Assembly: GCF_016653635.2 (NCBI RefSeq)
Contig: NZ_CP067421.1
Location: 62,001-126,000, forward strand
Origin: Skermanella sp. TT6
GTDB taxonomy: Bacteria > Pseudomonadota > Alphaproteobacteria > Azospirillales > Azospirillaceae
Length of the DNA: 64,000 bases
Direction: 5' to 3'
This document shows, piece by piece, positions 16,749-25,129 of this stretch. Position 1 is the first letter of the stretch. Every line of letters starts with the position of its first letter. A program made the translations under genes and the position numbers. Below the pieces are notes generated by a model, which saw only the letters and a program-made list of their open reading frames with translations, ran no database searches and had not been told where the DNA came from.

Positions 16749-17841
16749 TGTGTCCGCCAGTTTCCTGGCCGTGCTCGCGGCGGTCCTGGATATCCGAGAC
16801 CTGCCTGTACAAAGCAAGGATATGCCTTTGTTCGGAGGGTCTGAGGGAAGAGAAGTCGGCCGGCAAACCGTAAGGAACGCCGCCAATGAGCACTGTATCC
16901 ACAAGGAAAAGGGGGCGGCCCTTTATTTCCTGGAACAAGCGGCCCAAATACTCTCCCAGGATCCCCAGCACCAGAAGCTGAGCTCCGGAGAATATCGCGA
17001 TCGCGGTGACGACGCTGGCCCAGCCTGTGACCGTTGCACCCTGCCACCATTGCCAGACCGTATAGATCACCAGGAAGAATGCTATGATGGCGGTTCCCGC
17101 GCCGAGCCAGGACGCCAAGCGGAGCGGCACCGTCGAGAAGCTGGTGATGGCGTCGACCGCAAAGCGGACCATCTTCTGCAGAGGGTATTTCGTGGTGCCC
17201 GCAAACCGCGCATTCCGCTCGTAAGGCAATGCTACCTGTCGACCGCCGATCCAGCTTACCATGCCGCGGATGAATCTCTGGCGCTCCGGCATGGCCAGGA
17301 GCGCCTCGACCACCCGCCGGTTCATAAGTCGGAAATCACCCGCGTCGCGAGGAATGGGGACGGTCGTCAGGTGGGTCAGGAAGCGGTAGAACGTTGCAGC
17401 CGTGAGAAGCTTGAACCACGTTTCTCCTTCCCGCGATGTCCGCTTTCCGTACACGACGTCCGCGCCCAGGTCCATGGTGCCCATCATCGGCTTCAGCAGT
17501 TCGGGCGGGTCCTGAAGATCAGCATCGATAAGCATCACTCGGTCACCGCGGGCAACCGAAAGACCTGCAGTGGCGGCCAGCTGATGACCGTGATTTCTGA
17601 AGAGGCGGACCCCGACGACCCGGGGATCGCATTCGGACAGTGCCTTGATGATCGACCAGGTGCCGTCCTTGGATCCATCGTCAACCAGGATGATTTCGTA
17701 GTCCTGATCGACCGTGTCCTGGCATGCCGCGGTGACGCGCCCCCAGAATTCGCGAAGCCCCTCTTCCTCATTGTAACACGGAGCCACGACGGATACGGAC
17801 GGCGGTCCGCTGGATACCCCATGAAGTTCCATGCCCAACAT
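16726..17841 (-). CDS. GtrB-like family 2 glycosyltransferase (polyprenyl-phosphate glycosyltransferase)
   Basis: 371 residues. GT2 domain (about 15-240) with S-V-V-A-P-C-Y-N-E-E-E-G, V-D-D-G-S-K-D-G and the donor/metal motif L-I-D-A-D-L-Q-D-P-P; then F-A-V-D-A-I-T-S-F-S and two C-terminal membrane helices (about 245-310), as in GtrB/dolichol-phosphate mannosyltransferases. It should transfer a sugar from an NDP-sugar to undecaprenyl phosphate at the inner membrane. First gene of the gtr-like trio. The C-terminal 60 residues beyond the usual end are polar. Confidence 0.9.
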   Translation of the reverse strand: MLGMELHGVSSGPPSVSVVAPCYNEEEGLREFWGRVTAACQDTVDQDYEIILVDDGSKDGTWSIIKALSECDPRVVGVRLFRNHGHQLAATAGLSVARGDRVMLIDADLQDPPELLKPMMGTMDLGADVVYGKRTSREGETWFKLLTAATFYRFLTHLTTVPIPRDAGDFRLMNRRVVEALLAMPERQRFIRGMVSWIGGRQVALPYERNARFAGTTKYPLQKMVRFAVDAITSFSTVPLRLASWLGAGTAIIAFFLVIYTVWQWWQGATVTGWASVVTAIAIFSGAQLLVLGILGEYLGRLFQEIKGRPLFLVDTVLIGGVPYGLPADFSSLRPSEQRHILALYRQVSDIQDRREHGQETGGHNEIRRHA

Positions 17842-18231
17842 CTCATCAGCATACTCGCGCTGGCAGCCGATCGAAGCCCGGCGAGCGGAACATTTCGAAA
17901 ATCTTTCAGAAGTCCTGAATGATCGTCTGGACGATCAAGACGATCAACATCTCAACGTGATAAGAACCGTCTCCGATAAGGCCACCTAATCGCAGCATAA
18001 TTCCGGGCGTTCGGCCAATAACCTTCGAGATATGGGGGAGTGTACATAAGGTGAGTATTGCGTTCTCAAGCCATCGTTGTTCCATTTACCCGGGTTCACA
18101 CCTCCAGCACTGAGCGGCTGTGCGCAAACGCGCAATGCGTATTTGGCTCGAAGGCTGCGGATCTGGCTTCGTCGCGGCGCTCCCGTGGTAGTCCGCCGGC
18201 CGATGTGGACTGCCCGGCCGTTGAGCGCTGG
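17842..18231. other. 390-bp intergenic region with a 16-bp inverted repeat
   Basis: Lies upstream of the gtr-like trio and downstream of the LysR gene. It is AT-richer than its surroundings. It contains GATCGTC-TG-GACGATC (17921-17936), a perfect seven-base inverted repeat, followed by a third GACGATC at 17939-17945, about 80 bases before the GtrB start. Candidate operator/promoter zone. No coding sequence was recognised. Confidence 0.5.
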
Positions 18232-19152
18232 TCAGGACCTGTCGATGCCCGGGATGCCGCCAATCCCCTCGGTCAGGAATTCCACCAGCATCCGGACCCG
18301 CGATATGCCGGCACGCTCCGGCACGATAAGCATGCTCAGGGGCACGGACGGCGGTGCATGACCGCGCAGGACGATCTCGAGCCGGCCATCTGCCAGAAGA
18401 TCGTCGACGAGCCATCGATGCGCGGGCGCGATGCCACGTCCGGCGACGAGAGCTTCTCGTGCGGCGAGCCCATGATCCACGCGGAGACGTCCCCTGAAAG
18501 ACGCCTCGCCGTGCGAGCCATCCGAACCCCGCAGAACGAGCCTGTCGCTGCCTGCGATGTTCGACATGCGGATGCCTTCATGGCTTGACAGATCTTCGGG
18601 CACCGACGGCCTCCCTCGCTTCGCGAGATATGCAGGCGCCGCCACCAGAAGGCGCCGGGACTCTCCAAGGCTCCGGACTTTCATCGAGCTGTCGCTGAGC
18701 GGGCCCAGGCGCAGCGCAATATCGACGCCTTCCCGCACCAGGTCGATTCGTTCGTCGGTGAGGCTGAGATCGACGCCGATCTCGGGATAGCGATCCTGAA
18801 AGGCGAAGATCAGCCGGCTGACGTGCAAGACGCCCAGGGCCGCCGTACAGGAGATCCTGATCGTTCCGGCCGGAGCACCGCGAGCGCCAAGCGCCTCGTC
18901 GCCGGCCTGCTCCACCAGCCGCAGGATCTGGACGCAGTTGGCATAGTAGCCGCCACCTTCCTCAGTCAGCGTGACGCGCCGCGTGGTCCTGCTGAGCAAC
19001 GGCACGCCCAGAGCGTCCTCGAGTTCCCTTAGATGCCGCGTCACCGTGGACTGTCCGACTCCCAGCTCGCGGGCGACTGCGGAGAGACTCGCCCGCTCGG
19101 CCACACGGACAAAGGTGCGCATGCGTTCGAGCGTGACTTCCGATTTATCCAT
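18232..19152 (-). CDS. LysR-family transcriptional regulator
   Basis: 306 residues. The N-terminal winged helix (about 5-65) has the LysR pattern A-R-E-L-G-V-G-Q-S-T-V-T-R-H-L-R-E-L-E-D-A-L-G-V-P-L-L-S-R-T; the effector domain (about 90-295) is of the two-lobe type. It is divergent from the flavodoxin-fold quinone reductase gene across 91 bases, the classical arrangement of a LysR with its target, so it probably controls that gene in response to an electrophile or quinone. Confidence 0.92.
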   Translation of the reverse strand: MDKSEVTLERMRTFVRVAERASLSAVARELGVGQSTVTRHLRELEDALGVPLLSRTTRRVTLTEEGGGYYANCVQILRLVEQAGDEALGARGAPAGTIRISCTAALGVLHVSRLIFAFQDRYPEIGVDLSLTDERIDLVREGVDIALRLGPLSDSSMKVRSLGESRRLLVAAPAYLAKRGRPSVPEDLSSHEGIRMSNIAGSDRLVLRGSDGSHGEASFRGRLRVDHGLAAREALVAGRGIAPAHRWLVDDLLADGRLEIVLRGHAPPSVPLSMLIVPERAGISRVRMLVEFLTEGIGGIPGIDRS

Positions 19153-19175
19153 TTTCCGGCTGGATGTTATCCATT
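19145..19175. promoter_or_regulatory. Candidate LysR binding sites: TTATCCATT repeated 22 bp apart
   Basis: Two exact TTATCCATT copies (19145-19153 and 19167-19175) lie two helical turns apart. The first overlaps the LysR start codon, and the second includes the inverted repeat GGAT-GTT-ATCC. The spacing suits a LysR dimer-of-dimers in the divergent promoter. Inferred from symmetry and position. Confidence 0.4.
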
Positions 19176-19243
19176 CTTCACATCTACCGGATTATTCGGC
19201 CCGCGTCCATCCTGCGTCGGCGTCCCAAATCGGAGAACCGACC

Positions 19244-20125
19244 ATGAAAACACTGTTCGTCTTTGCTCATCCTGACCCGCGCTCGCTCAACGCAGCGCTT
19301 CGCGACGTCGCCGTGGGCGAGCTTAGGTCGCGCGGGCACGAGGTGCTCGTTTCCGACCTTTACGCACAAGGCTGGAAGCCGCAGATCGACCGGGCGGACT
19401 TTCCGTCGCTTCCGCCGGATCGGCGGCTGAAGGTGCCCGCGGCGTCGGGAGAAGCGTTCGCGGCAGGCGCGCTTACGCCGGACGTCGAGGCGGAGCAGGA
19501 AAGGCTCCTGTGGGCCGACGCGCTGATCCTCCAGTTTCCGCTCTGGTGGTTCACCATGCCTGCGATCCTGAAGGGATGGGTCGATCGAGTTTACTCCTAC
19601 GGCTTCGCCTATGGCGTCGGGGAGCACAATGATCGGCGCTGGGGAGATCGCTACGGAGAAGGCACATTGGCCGGCAGGCGGGCGATGCTGATCGTGACCG
19701 CCGGCGGCTGGGAGGAGCATTACTCCGCGCGAGGGATCAACGGGCCGATCGAAGACCTGCTGTTCCCGATCAACCACGGCATCCTCCACTATCCTGGCTA
19801 CGACGTCCTCCCGCCCTTCGTTGTCTATCAGGCGGACCGGGTGGACCAGGAGCGCTTCTCGCTCACCGCCGAGCGCCTGCGCGAGAGGATGCGCACCCTC
19901 GCCGCGACGCCGCCGATCCCCTACCGGCAGCAGAACGGCGGCGATTATCTTATCCCGGGCATGCAACTGCGGCACGGCCTGGGCGATCCGGACGCCACGG
20001 GATTCGCCCTGCACCTGGACGATCGGGACATGGTCGCTTCGGCAGCCTCGGAACCCGGCGTCGTGCGGCGGCAGACTTCATCGGGTGAATCCGCCTTATC
20101 TCCAGCGGAGCCACGGAAGCGATGA
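19244..20125 (+). CDS. NAD(P)H:quinone oxidoreductase (flavodoxin-fold, NQO family)
   Basis: 293 residues, cytosolic FAD/FMN enzyme that reduces quinones or nitro compounds by two electrons. Seen: the flavodoxin-like first strand (K-T-L-F-V-F-A-H-P-D-P-R-S-L-N), Q-F-P-L-W-W-F-T-M-P-A-I-L-K-G-W-V-D-R-V at about 105-123, and T-A-G-G-W-E-E-H-Y-S near the dimer site. The ATG at 19244 follows GGAG. It is about 50 residues longer at the C terminus than typical family members (an extension from about residue 245). Divergent from a LysR gene that probably controls it. Confidence 0.88.
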   Translation: MKTLFVFAHPDPRSLNAALRDVAVGELRSRGHEVLVSDLYAQGWKPQIDRADFPSLPPDRRLKVPAASGEAFAAGALTPDVEAEQERLLWADALILQFPLWWFTMPAILKGWVDRVYSYGFAYGVGEHNDRRWGDRYGEGTLAGRRAMLIVTAGGWEEHYSARGINGPIEDLLFPINHGILHYPGYDVLPPFVVYQADRVDQERFSLTAERLRERMRTLAATPPIPYRQQNGGDYLIPGMQLRHGLGDPDATGFALHLDDRDMVASAASEPGVVRRQTSSGESALSPAEPRKR

Positions 20126-20200
20126 ACTCATGTCAGCGGACATGGCGGCGCGGCTGTCGGCGGAACGTCGTCGATGGCGTTCGGCGTCGCTTCGCCGGCA

Positions 20201-20770
20201 TCAGGCGGCGGGAAGACCGCGCACCCCGGCCAGGAGTTCGTCGAAGAACGCCGCGTGCGGGTCCGGCAGGGTACCCGCCGCCCAATAGGCGAAGGCATCG
20301 CAGTACCACTCCTCGGCCACGGAGTTGTGGTCGGACAGGAGCTTCCGCGACACCGGATCGGCCAGCCAGCCGAGACGCCGCATGCGGCTCAGGAAGTCGG
20401 CGTGTTCGGCCGCGATACGTCGGCGCACTGCGCCGGCGCCGGTCTCCCGGGCCTCGAGAAGATCAAGGACGAAGTGGGCGTATTCGTGCAGGACGACGAA
20501 GGCGACCTCCCACTCGGGGTCTGCGGCCCGCTGCGCCAGGTCAGCGAGCCAGGCCAGGTTCAGCCGGATCTCGGCCGTGCCCTTGGTGTGCAGGCCGATC
20601 GCCGCGCCCGGCCGATGAAGCTCCTCGACGAAGTAGGAGACGCTGCACGGCGGCAGGCGGTCCAGGCCCCTGGCACCCAGCAAGCGGTTGGCCAGCGCCG
20701 CCGAGGGCGCGACGAACTCGTCGGCCACCTGCGACCGCTCGATGAACTGGGCCGATGACAAGAACCGCAT
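20201..20770 (-). CDS. Putative zincin-type metalloprotein, 189 aa, uncharacterised
   Basis: Family not recognised, but a zinc-peptidase signature is clear: H-E-Y-A-H at 95-99, in a helix preceded by V-A-F-V-V-L. A second motif E-E-W-Y-C-D-A-F-A-Y-W begins at 153, where E153 or E154 would be the third zinc ligand in a gluzincin-like E-x-x-x-D arrangement. No signal peptide, so cytosolic. The start at 20770 follows a strong GGAGAGG; upstream codons in frame look non-coding. It stands alone, convergent with the quinone reductase gene. Confidence 0.65.
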   Translation of the reverse strand: MRFLSSAQFIERSQVADEFVAPSAALANRLLGARGLDRLPPCSVSYFVEELHRPGAAIGLHTKGTAEIRLNLAWLADLAQRAADPEWEVAFVVLHEYAHFVLDLLEARETGAGAVRRRIAAEHADFLSRMRRLGWLADPVSRKLLSDHNSVAEEWYCDAFAYWAAGTLPDPHAAFFDELLAGVRGLPAA

Positions 20771-20885
20771 GATGCCTCTCCGCTTCCCAGGGAATCCGCC
20801 TCCCCTGGGAACAGGTGGGGGCGAGGTACGGTCCTCCCTATGGGTCCTCTCCGTTCGAGGGTCCACGCGCCCCGGTACCGGACGC

Positions 20886-21818
20886 TCACGGGAGCTTGGC
20901 GCGCCACCAGCCGGAGCTTGCCTCCGCCCGCAGGATGTCGACCGCGATGCGTTCGACTTCCCGCGCGGCGCGGGTCAGGGGTCGGCTGTTGGCATGGGCG
21001 ATGTGGACCGAGCGTTCGACGACGGGTTCCACGATGCGCGCGACCGAGAGGGCGGCGGCGGGCTCGTCGCTTTCCAACGCCGCGAGCGACAGGATGGTGT
21101 GGCCGGCGCCGCGGCGGACGAGGCGCTTGATCTGGCTGAAGGCGTCGATCTCGATCGTCACGTTCAGGCTGATGCCGGCACGCCGCGCCGATTGTTCGAC
21201 CAGCGAGCGGAGGCCGTGCTCCCGTCCCGGCAGGACGAACTTGAGCGGCTCCAGCCGGTGGAACGGCGCCTCGCCTCCTTCCGCGACGCCGCGGAGGGAG
21301 GCTTCGTCACGGCCGGCGAGGTAAAGCTCCTCGGTCAGGAGCCTGGTGCTCTCGATGCCGGAATTGGGTTGCGCGCCGTAGAGCAGGCCGACATCGACCT
21401 GCCCCTCGAGCAGCCAGTGCGCGATGTAGCCGCTCATGCTTTCGACGACGCGCAATGTCACGTTGGGCAGCGCCGCCTGGGTCCGCTCGATCAGGGGAAC
21501 GGCCAGGATGGTCACGAGCGAGGTCGGAATCGCGAAGGTCACGCGGCCGACCGGGCTGTCGGAGCGTGACCGGAGGCTTTCCCGGGCGTCGTCGGCGGAC
21601 TTGAGGATCAGCCGGGCATGGCGGATGAGTTCCTGCCCCTCGCTGGTCGCCACGACGCCGCGGGCCGAGCGCTCGAAGAGGACGACGCCGAGCTCCTCCT
21701 CCAGGTTCCGCAAGTGGGTGCTGATCGAGGGCTGCGCCACGTGCAGCGCCTGGGACGCCTTGAGGATGGAGCCATGTTCCGCGATCGCGAGAAAATACCT
21801 GAGCTGGCGGAGATCCAT
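20886..21818 (-). CDS. LysR-family regulator, last gene of the TRAP/CoA-transferase/lyase cluster
   Basis: 310 residues. LysR winged helix (about 1-60: M-D-L-R-Q-L-R-Y-F-L-A-I-A-E-H-G-S, A-Q-P-S-I-S-T-H-L-R-N-L-E-E-E-L-G) and effector domain. It lies 41 bases downstream of the CitE gene on the same strand, so it is apparently the distal gene of its own operon rather than divergent. It probably senses an intermediate of the pathway encoded upstream. Confidence 0.92.
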   Translation of the reverse strand: MDLRQLRYFLAIAEHGSILKASQALHVAQPSISTHLRNLEEELGVVLFERSARGVVATSEGQELIRHARLILKSADDARESLRSRSDSPVGRVTFAIPTSLVTILAVPLIERTQAALPNVTLRVVESMSGYIAHWLLEGQVDVGLLYGAQPNSGIESTRLLTEELYLAGRDEASLRGVAEGGEAPFHRLEPLKFVLPGREHGLRSLVEQSARRAGISLNVTIEIDAFSQIKRLVRRGAGHTILSLAALESDEPAAALSVARIVEPVVERSVHIAHANSRPLTRAAREVERIAVDILRAEASSGWWRAKLP

Positions 21819-21859
21819 CTGCGGCGGCGTCGTCCTTCGGGTAGCCGGTCAAGTCCGGC

Positions 21860-22786
21860 CTAATCTGGCGAGCGGGCGGAACCCCTGTCCACGGCGCATG
21901 CGGATATCGCTTCGTGCCGGATCAGCACCGCCCGCGCCTGGTCGACCACGGGAAGGTCGAGCATCCGGCCCTTGTGGCGGACGGCGCCCCTGCCCTCGCG
22001 CAGGCCGGCCTCGAAGGCGGCGATGATCTCCTCCGCGTCCCGGACTTCCTTGGCGGAGGGGGCGAAGGCCTCGTTGAGGATCGCCACCTGGTCGGGATGG
22101 ATGCAGAAGCCGCCCTCGAAACCCAGCCGGCGCGCCTCCTGGATGACGCGGCGGAAGCGGTCCAGGTCGGTGTAGTCGGCCACCGATCCGACGTAGCCGA
22201 TCGGCAGGCAGCCGGCCGCCCGCGCCGCCGCCACCGCCATGACGTTGGGGACGTAAAGGCTTCGGTCGTCGGGTACCATGCCCATGGACACCGCCAGATC
22301 CTCGGCGCCCACCGTGATGCCGAGGACGCGCGGGGATGCTGCGATGGCCCGCATCTCGCCGAGGCCGTCGGCGGTCTCGATCATCGCGACGAGGCCGGTG
22401 TGGCCGCGGGGCAGACCCTGCTCGAACTCCAACTCGTCCAGGATCTCGCCGACCGCGCGGATGTGGCTGGCGTCCGGCACCTTGGGCAGCGTCAGCGCCA
22501 TGACCTCGGCGCAGACGCTGGACTCGATGTCGGCGACGGCCTGGCGCCACGGCCGGTTGATCCGGACGACGACCTGGACGCCCTCGCGGGCCAGGCGGGC
22601 CGCGGCGGCGCGGACCATGCCGCGGGCCTCGGCCTTCTGGTCGGGCGGGATGCTGTCCTCCAGGTCCAGCTGGATGACGTCGGCGCCCCGCTTGGGAGCG
22701 CCGGCGAGGAACCGTTCGTTGTTGACGGGAACGAACAGCATCGAGCGCCAGATCGGCAGCTTCTTGGTGGCCCAGGTCCGGGTCAT
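21860..22786 (-). CDS. HpcH/HpaI aldolase/CitE-family acyl-CoA lyase
   Basis: 308 residues, TIM barrel of the CitE/malyl-CoA lyase group. These enzymes cleave a 3-hydroxyacyl-CoA such as malyl-, methylmalyl- or citramalyl-CoA. Mg ligands are E137 in M-I-E-T and D163 in G-A-E-D-L-A; substrate-binding R76 lies in V-V-R-I-N. The ATG overlaps the CaiB stop by four bases (ATGA), so lyase and CoA-transferase are made together: activate an acid, then split it. Which hydroxyacyl-CoA is cleaved is not determinable here; citramalyl-CoA is one candidate. Confidence 0.88.
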   Translation of the reverse strand: MTRTWATKKLPIWRSMLFVPVNNERFLAGAPKRGADVIQLDLEDSIPPDQKAEARGMVRAAAARLAREGVQVVVRINRPWRQAVADIESSVCAEVMALTLPKVPDASHIRAVGEILDELEFEQGLPRGHTGLVAMIETADGLGEMRAIAASPRVLGITVGAEDLAVSMGMVPDDRSLYVPNVMAVAAARAAGCLPIGYVGSVADYTDLDRFRRVIQEARRLGFEGGFCIHPDQVAILNEAFAPSAKEVRDAEEIIAAFEAGLREGRGAVRHKGRMLDLPVVDQARAVLIRHEAISACAVDRGSARSPD

Positions 22787-23979
22787 ACCGGCATCTCCCG
22801 TTCGCGCGGCGCCATCGCGGCCCCGAGTTCCGCCAGGATCTCGGCGTTGTGCTGGCCGAGGCGCGGCGCCGGGCGGCGCATGCCGCCGGGCGTGCCGGAC
22901 ATCCGGGGAATGACGTTGTGCATGGGAAGCGTTCCCATGTCCTCGTCCGGCAGCTCGACGATGACCTCGCGGCCGCGGACGAAGGGATGGTCGACCAGGT
23001 CGGCGATCGAGCAGACGGGACCGACGGTGACGCCCGCCGCCTCGAACAGGTCCAGGTTCTGCTCCTGGGTGCGCGTGGCGATGACGGCGCCGATGATCAG
23101 GTCCAGCTCGTCCCGGTGCCGGACGCGGTCGTCGTTGGTCCGGAACCGCGGATCGGCGATCAGCTCGGGGCGGCCGATGGTGGTGAAGATCCGCTCGGCC
23201 ATGGATTGCATGGAGCCGGACATCGCCACGTACTTGCCGTCGGAGCAGAGATAGACGTTGCGCGGCGCCGTGTGGGTGGACTGGTTGCCGGCCCGGTTGG
23301 ACGGCACGCCGGTCAGCCGGTACTGCGCGGCCTCCGCCCCGATCATGGAGAAGATCGGCTCGAACAGGGACAGGTCGATCACCTGCCCGCCCTTCTCGCC
23401 CCGGACGGCGTGGCGGAGTGCGGCCAGCACGGCCGACGAGCCGTAGAGCCCCGCGACCATGTCGGCCATCGCCAGCGGCGGCAGGACCGGCGGACGGTCG
23501 GGAAAGCCGTTGAGGTGGGCGTAGCCCGACATCGCCTCGACCAGCGTCCCGAAGCCGGGCCGCCTGGCGTAGGGGCCGGTCTGGCCCCAGCCGGAGATGC
23601 GGAGGATGACCAGGCCCGGATTGCGCCGATGCAGCGCGTCCGGCCCGAGGCCCCAGCGCTCCAGCGTGCCGGGAACGAAGTTCTCCACGACGACGTCGGC
23701 GGTCTCGACCAGGCGCAGCAGGATGTCCTTGCCGCCGTCGGTCTTGATGTCGAGCGCCATGCTGCGCTTGTTGCGGGAATAGACCTTCCAGTAGATCTCG
23801 ACGCCCTCGACCCGCCAGTTGCGCAGGTCGTCGCCCTTCTGCGGGTGCTCCACCTTGATCACGTCGGCCCCCTGGTCGGCCAGCACGTGGGTCACCATGT
23901 TGCCGGCGACCAGCCTGGACAGGTCGAGTATCCTCACCCCATCCAAGGGGCCGCGGCTGTTCTCGTCATAATGCGGCAT
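22783..23979 (-). CDS. CaiB/BaiF family III CoA-transferase
   Basis: 398 residues. Moves CoA from a donor such as succinyl-CoA to a carboxylic acid. Hallmarks: G-V-R-I-L-D-L-S near the N terminus, A-D-V-V-V-E-N-F-x-P-G-T (95-105), catalytic D173 in M-A-D-M-V-A-G-L-Y-G, and the R-N-V-Y motif mid-protein. Lies between the alcohol dehydrogenase (26-base gap) and CitE (four-base overlap). Itaconate, mesaconate or a hydroxy acid would fit the downstream lyase. Confidence 0.9.
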   Translation of the reverse strand: MPHYDENSRGPLDGVRILDLSRLVAGNMVTHVLADQGADVIKVEHPQKGDDLRNWRVEGVEIYWKVYSRNKRSMALDIKTDGGKDILLRLVETADVVVENFVPGTLERWGLGPDALHRRNPGLVILRISGWGQTGPYARRPGFGTLVEAMSGYAHLNGFPDRPPVLPPLAMADMVAGLYGSSAVLAALRHAVRGEKGGQVIDLSLFEPIFSMIGAEAAQYRLTGVPSNRAGNQSTHTAPRNVYLCSDGKYVAMSGSMQSMAERIFTTIGRPELIADPRFRTNDDRVRHRDELDLIIGAVIATRTQEQNLDLFEAAGVTVGPVCSIADLVDHPFVRGREVIVELPDEDMGTLPMHNVIPRMSGTPGGMRRPAPRLGQHNAEILAELGAAMAPREREMPV

Positions 23980-24005
23980 ATGTCGCGTTCCAGTAGGGTG
24001 GGTGG

Positions 24006-25115
24006 TCAGATCTCGATGACGGGCTTGATTTCCTCGAACTTCCGCATCCGCTCCAGCGCGGTGTTGACCTCGTCCAGGCGAAAGCGGCCGGTGATCATGC
24101 GGTCGAACGGGATCGTCTCCTGGTGGCGTTGGACGAACTGCAGCGCCTTCCAATAGCTGGCGGCGTCGCCCGAGAACGAGCCGATGACCTGGAGGTTCTT
24201 CTTGACGATCATCGACGGCTTGATCTCGGTGCCGGCGTCGCCCAATTGGCCGACGACCAGATAGCGGCCTCCCTTGCGGGCGATTTCCAACCCTTCGGAG
24301 AAGGCGGCGGGGTGGCCGGTGAACTCCATGACGATGTCGGCGCCGCGCCCGCCGGACAGCTCGCGCACCCTGTCGGCGCGTTCCGCCGCGGAGGTCGTCT
24401 CGACCGGGATGACCTCGTCCGCGCCGAAGGCCAGCGCCATGTCGAGCCGGGCCGAGGGCCCGCCGATCACGATGACGCGCCTCGCGCCGCCGACCTTGGC
24501 GACCGCCGCCGCCAGCAGGCCCAGCGGACCGGCTCCCTGGATCGCCACCGTGTCGGTGGGGGCGATCGGCCCGATCTGCGAGGTGGCGTTCATGACCGAG
24601 CGGAAGGCGCAGCTGCACAGGCTGGCGAGGTCGTTGGGAACGTCGTCCGGCACGCGGATGCGGCCCGATTCCGGCAGGACGTAGCCGTATTCCGAAAATC
24701 CGCCCATCAGGAACGGCGGCTTCTCCATCGACTCGTACATATAGGCCTTGCGGTTGTCGCACAGCGTCGGCTGGCGGGCGACGGTGCAGTAGAAGCACGA
24801 GCCGCAGGCGGTGTGGGTGTAGACGATGCGGTCGCCGACCCGGAGCGGGTTGCCGATGCTGTCGCGGTCCGAGCCGGAGCCGAGCGCCACGATCCGGCCG
24901 ACCATCTCGTGGCCGATGATGATGGGCAGATCGACCTTGAGCGACAGCGTGCCGCGCGACAGGTGGACGTCGGTGCCGCAGACGGAGCAGGTCTCGATCC
25001 GGGCCAGGATCGCGCCGGGCTCGATCTCGCGCGGGACCGGCACGTCCTCGATCCGGAGCGGCTCGCCGAACCGGCGCAGGACGGCGGCGCGGGAGCTGGT
25101 GGGAAGGGCTGTCAT
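24006..25115 (-). CDS. Zinc-dependent alcohol dehydrogenase (MDR family)
   Basis: 369 residues. Catalytic zinc ligands C46 (S-V-C-G-T-D) and H69 (G-H-E); structural-zinc cysteines C104, C107, C110, C119; NAD(P)-binding G-A-G-P-L-G-L-L. Cytosolic, oxidising an alcohol to an aldehyde or ketone. It begins 14 bases after the DctM stop. With the aldehyde dehydrogenase upstream it forms an alcohol-to-acid pair feeding the CoA-transferase. Confidence 0.92.
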   Translation of the reverse strand: MTALPTSSRAAVLRRFGEPLRIEDVPVPREIEPGAILARIETCSVCGTDVHLSRGTLSLKVDLPIIIGHEMVGRIVALGSGSDRDSIGNPLRVGDRIVYTHTACGSCFYCTVARQPTLCDNRKAYMYESMEKPPFLMGGFSEYGYVLPESGRIRVPDDVPNDLASLCSCAFRSVMNATSQIGPIAPTDTVAIQGAGPLGLLAAAVAKVGGARRVIVIGGPSARLDMALAFGADEVIPVETTSAAERADRVRELSGGRGADIVMEFTGHPAAFSEGLEIARKGGRYLVVGQLGDAGTEIKPSMIVKKNLQVIGSFSGDAASYWKALQFVQRHQETIPFDRMITGRFRLDEVNTALERMRKFEEIKPVIEI

Positions 25116-25129
25116 GAGGTGTCTCCGGA

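Noticed and set aside
17921-17945. GATC cluster as Dam-dependent phase-variation switch of the gtr-like genes
   Set aside because: Phase variation by Dam is known in enterobacteria; alphaproteobacteria normally use CcrM (GANTC), so the GATCs are treated only as part of an inverted repeat.
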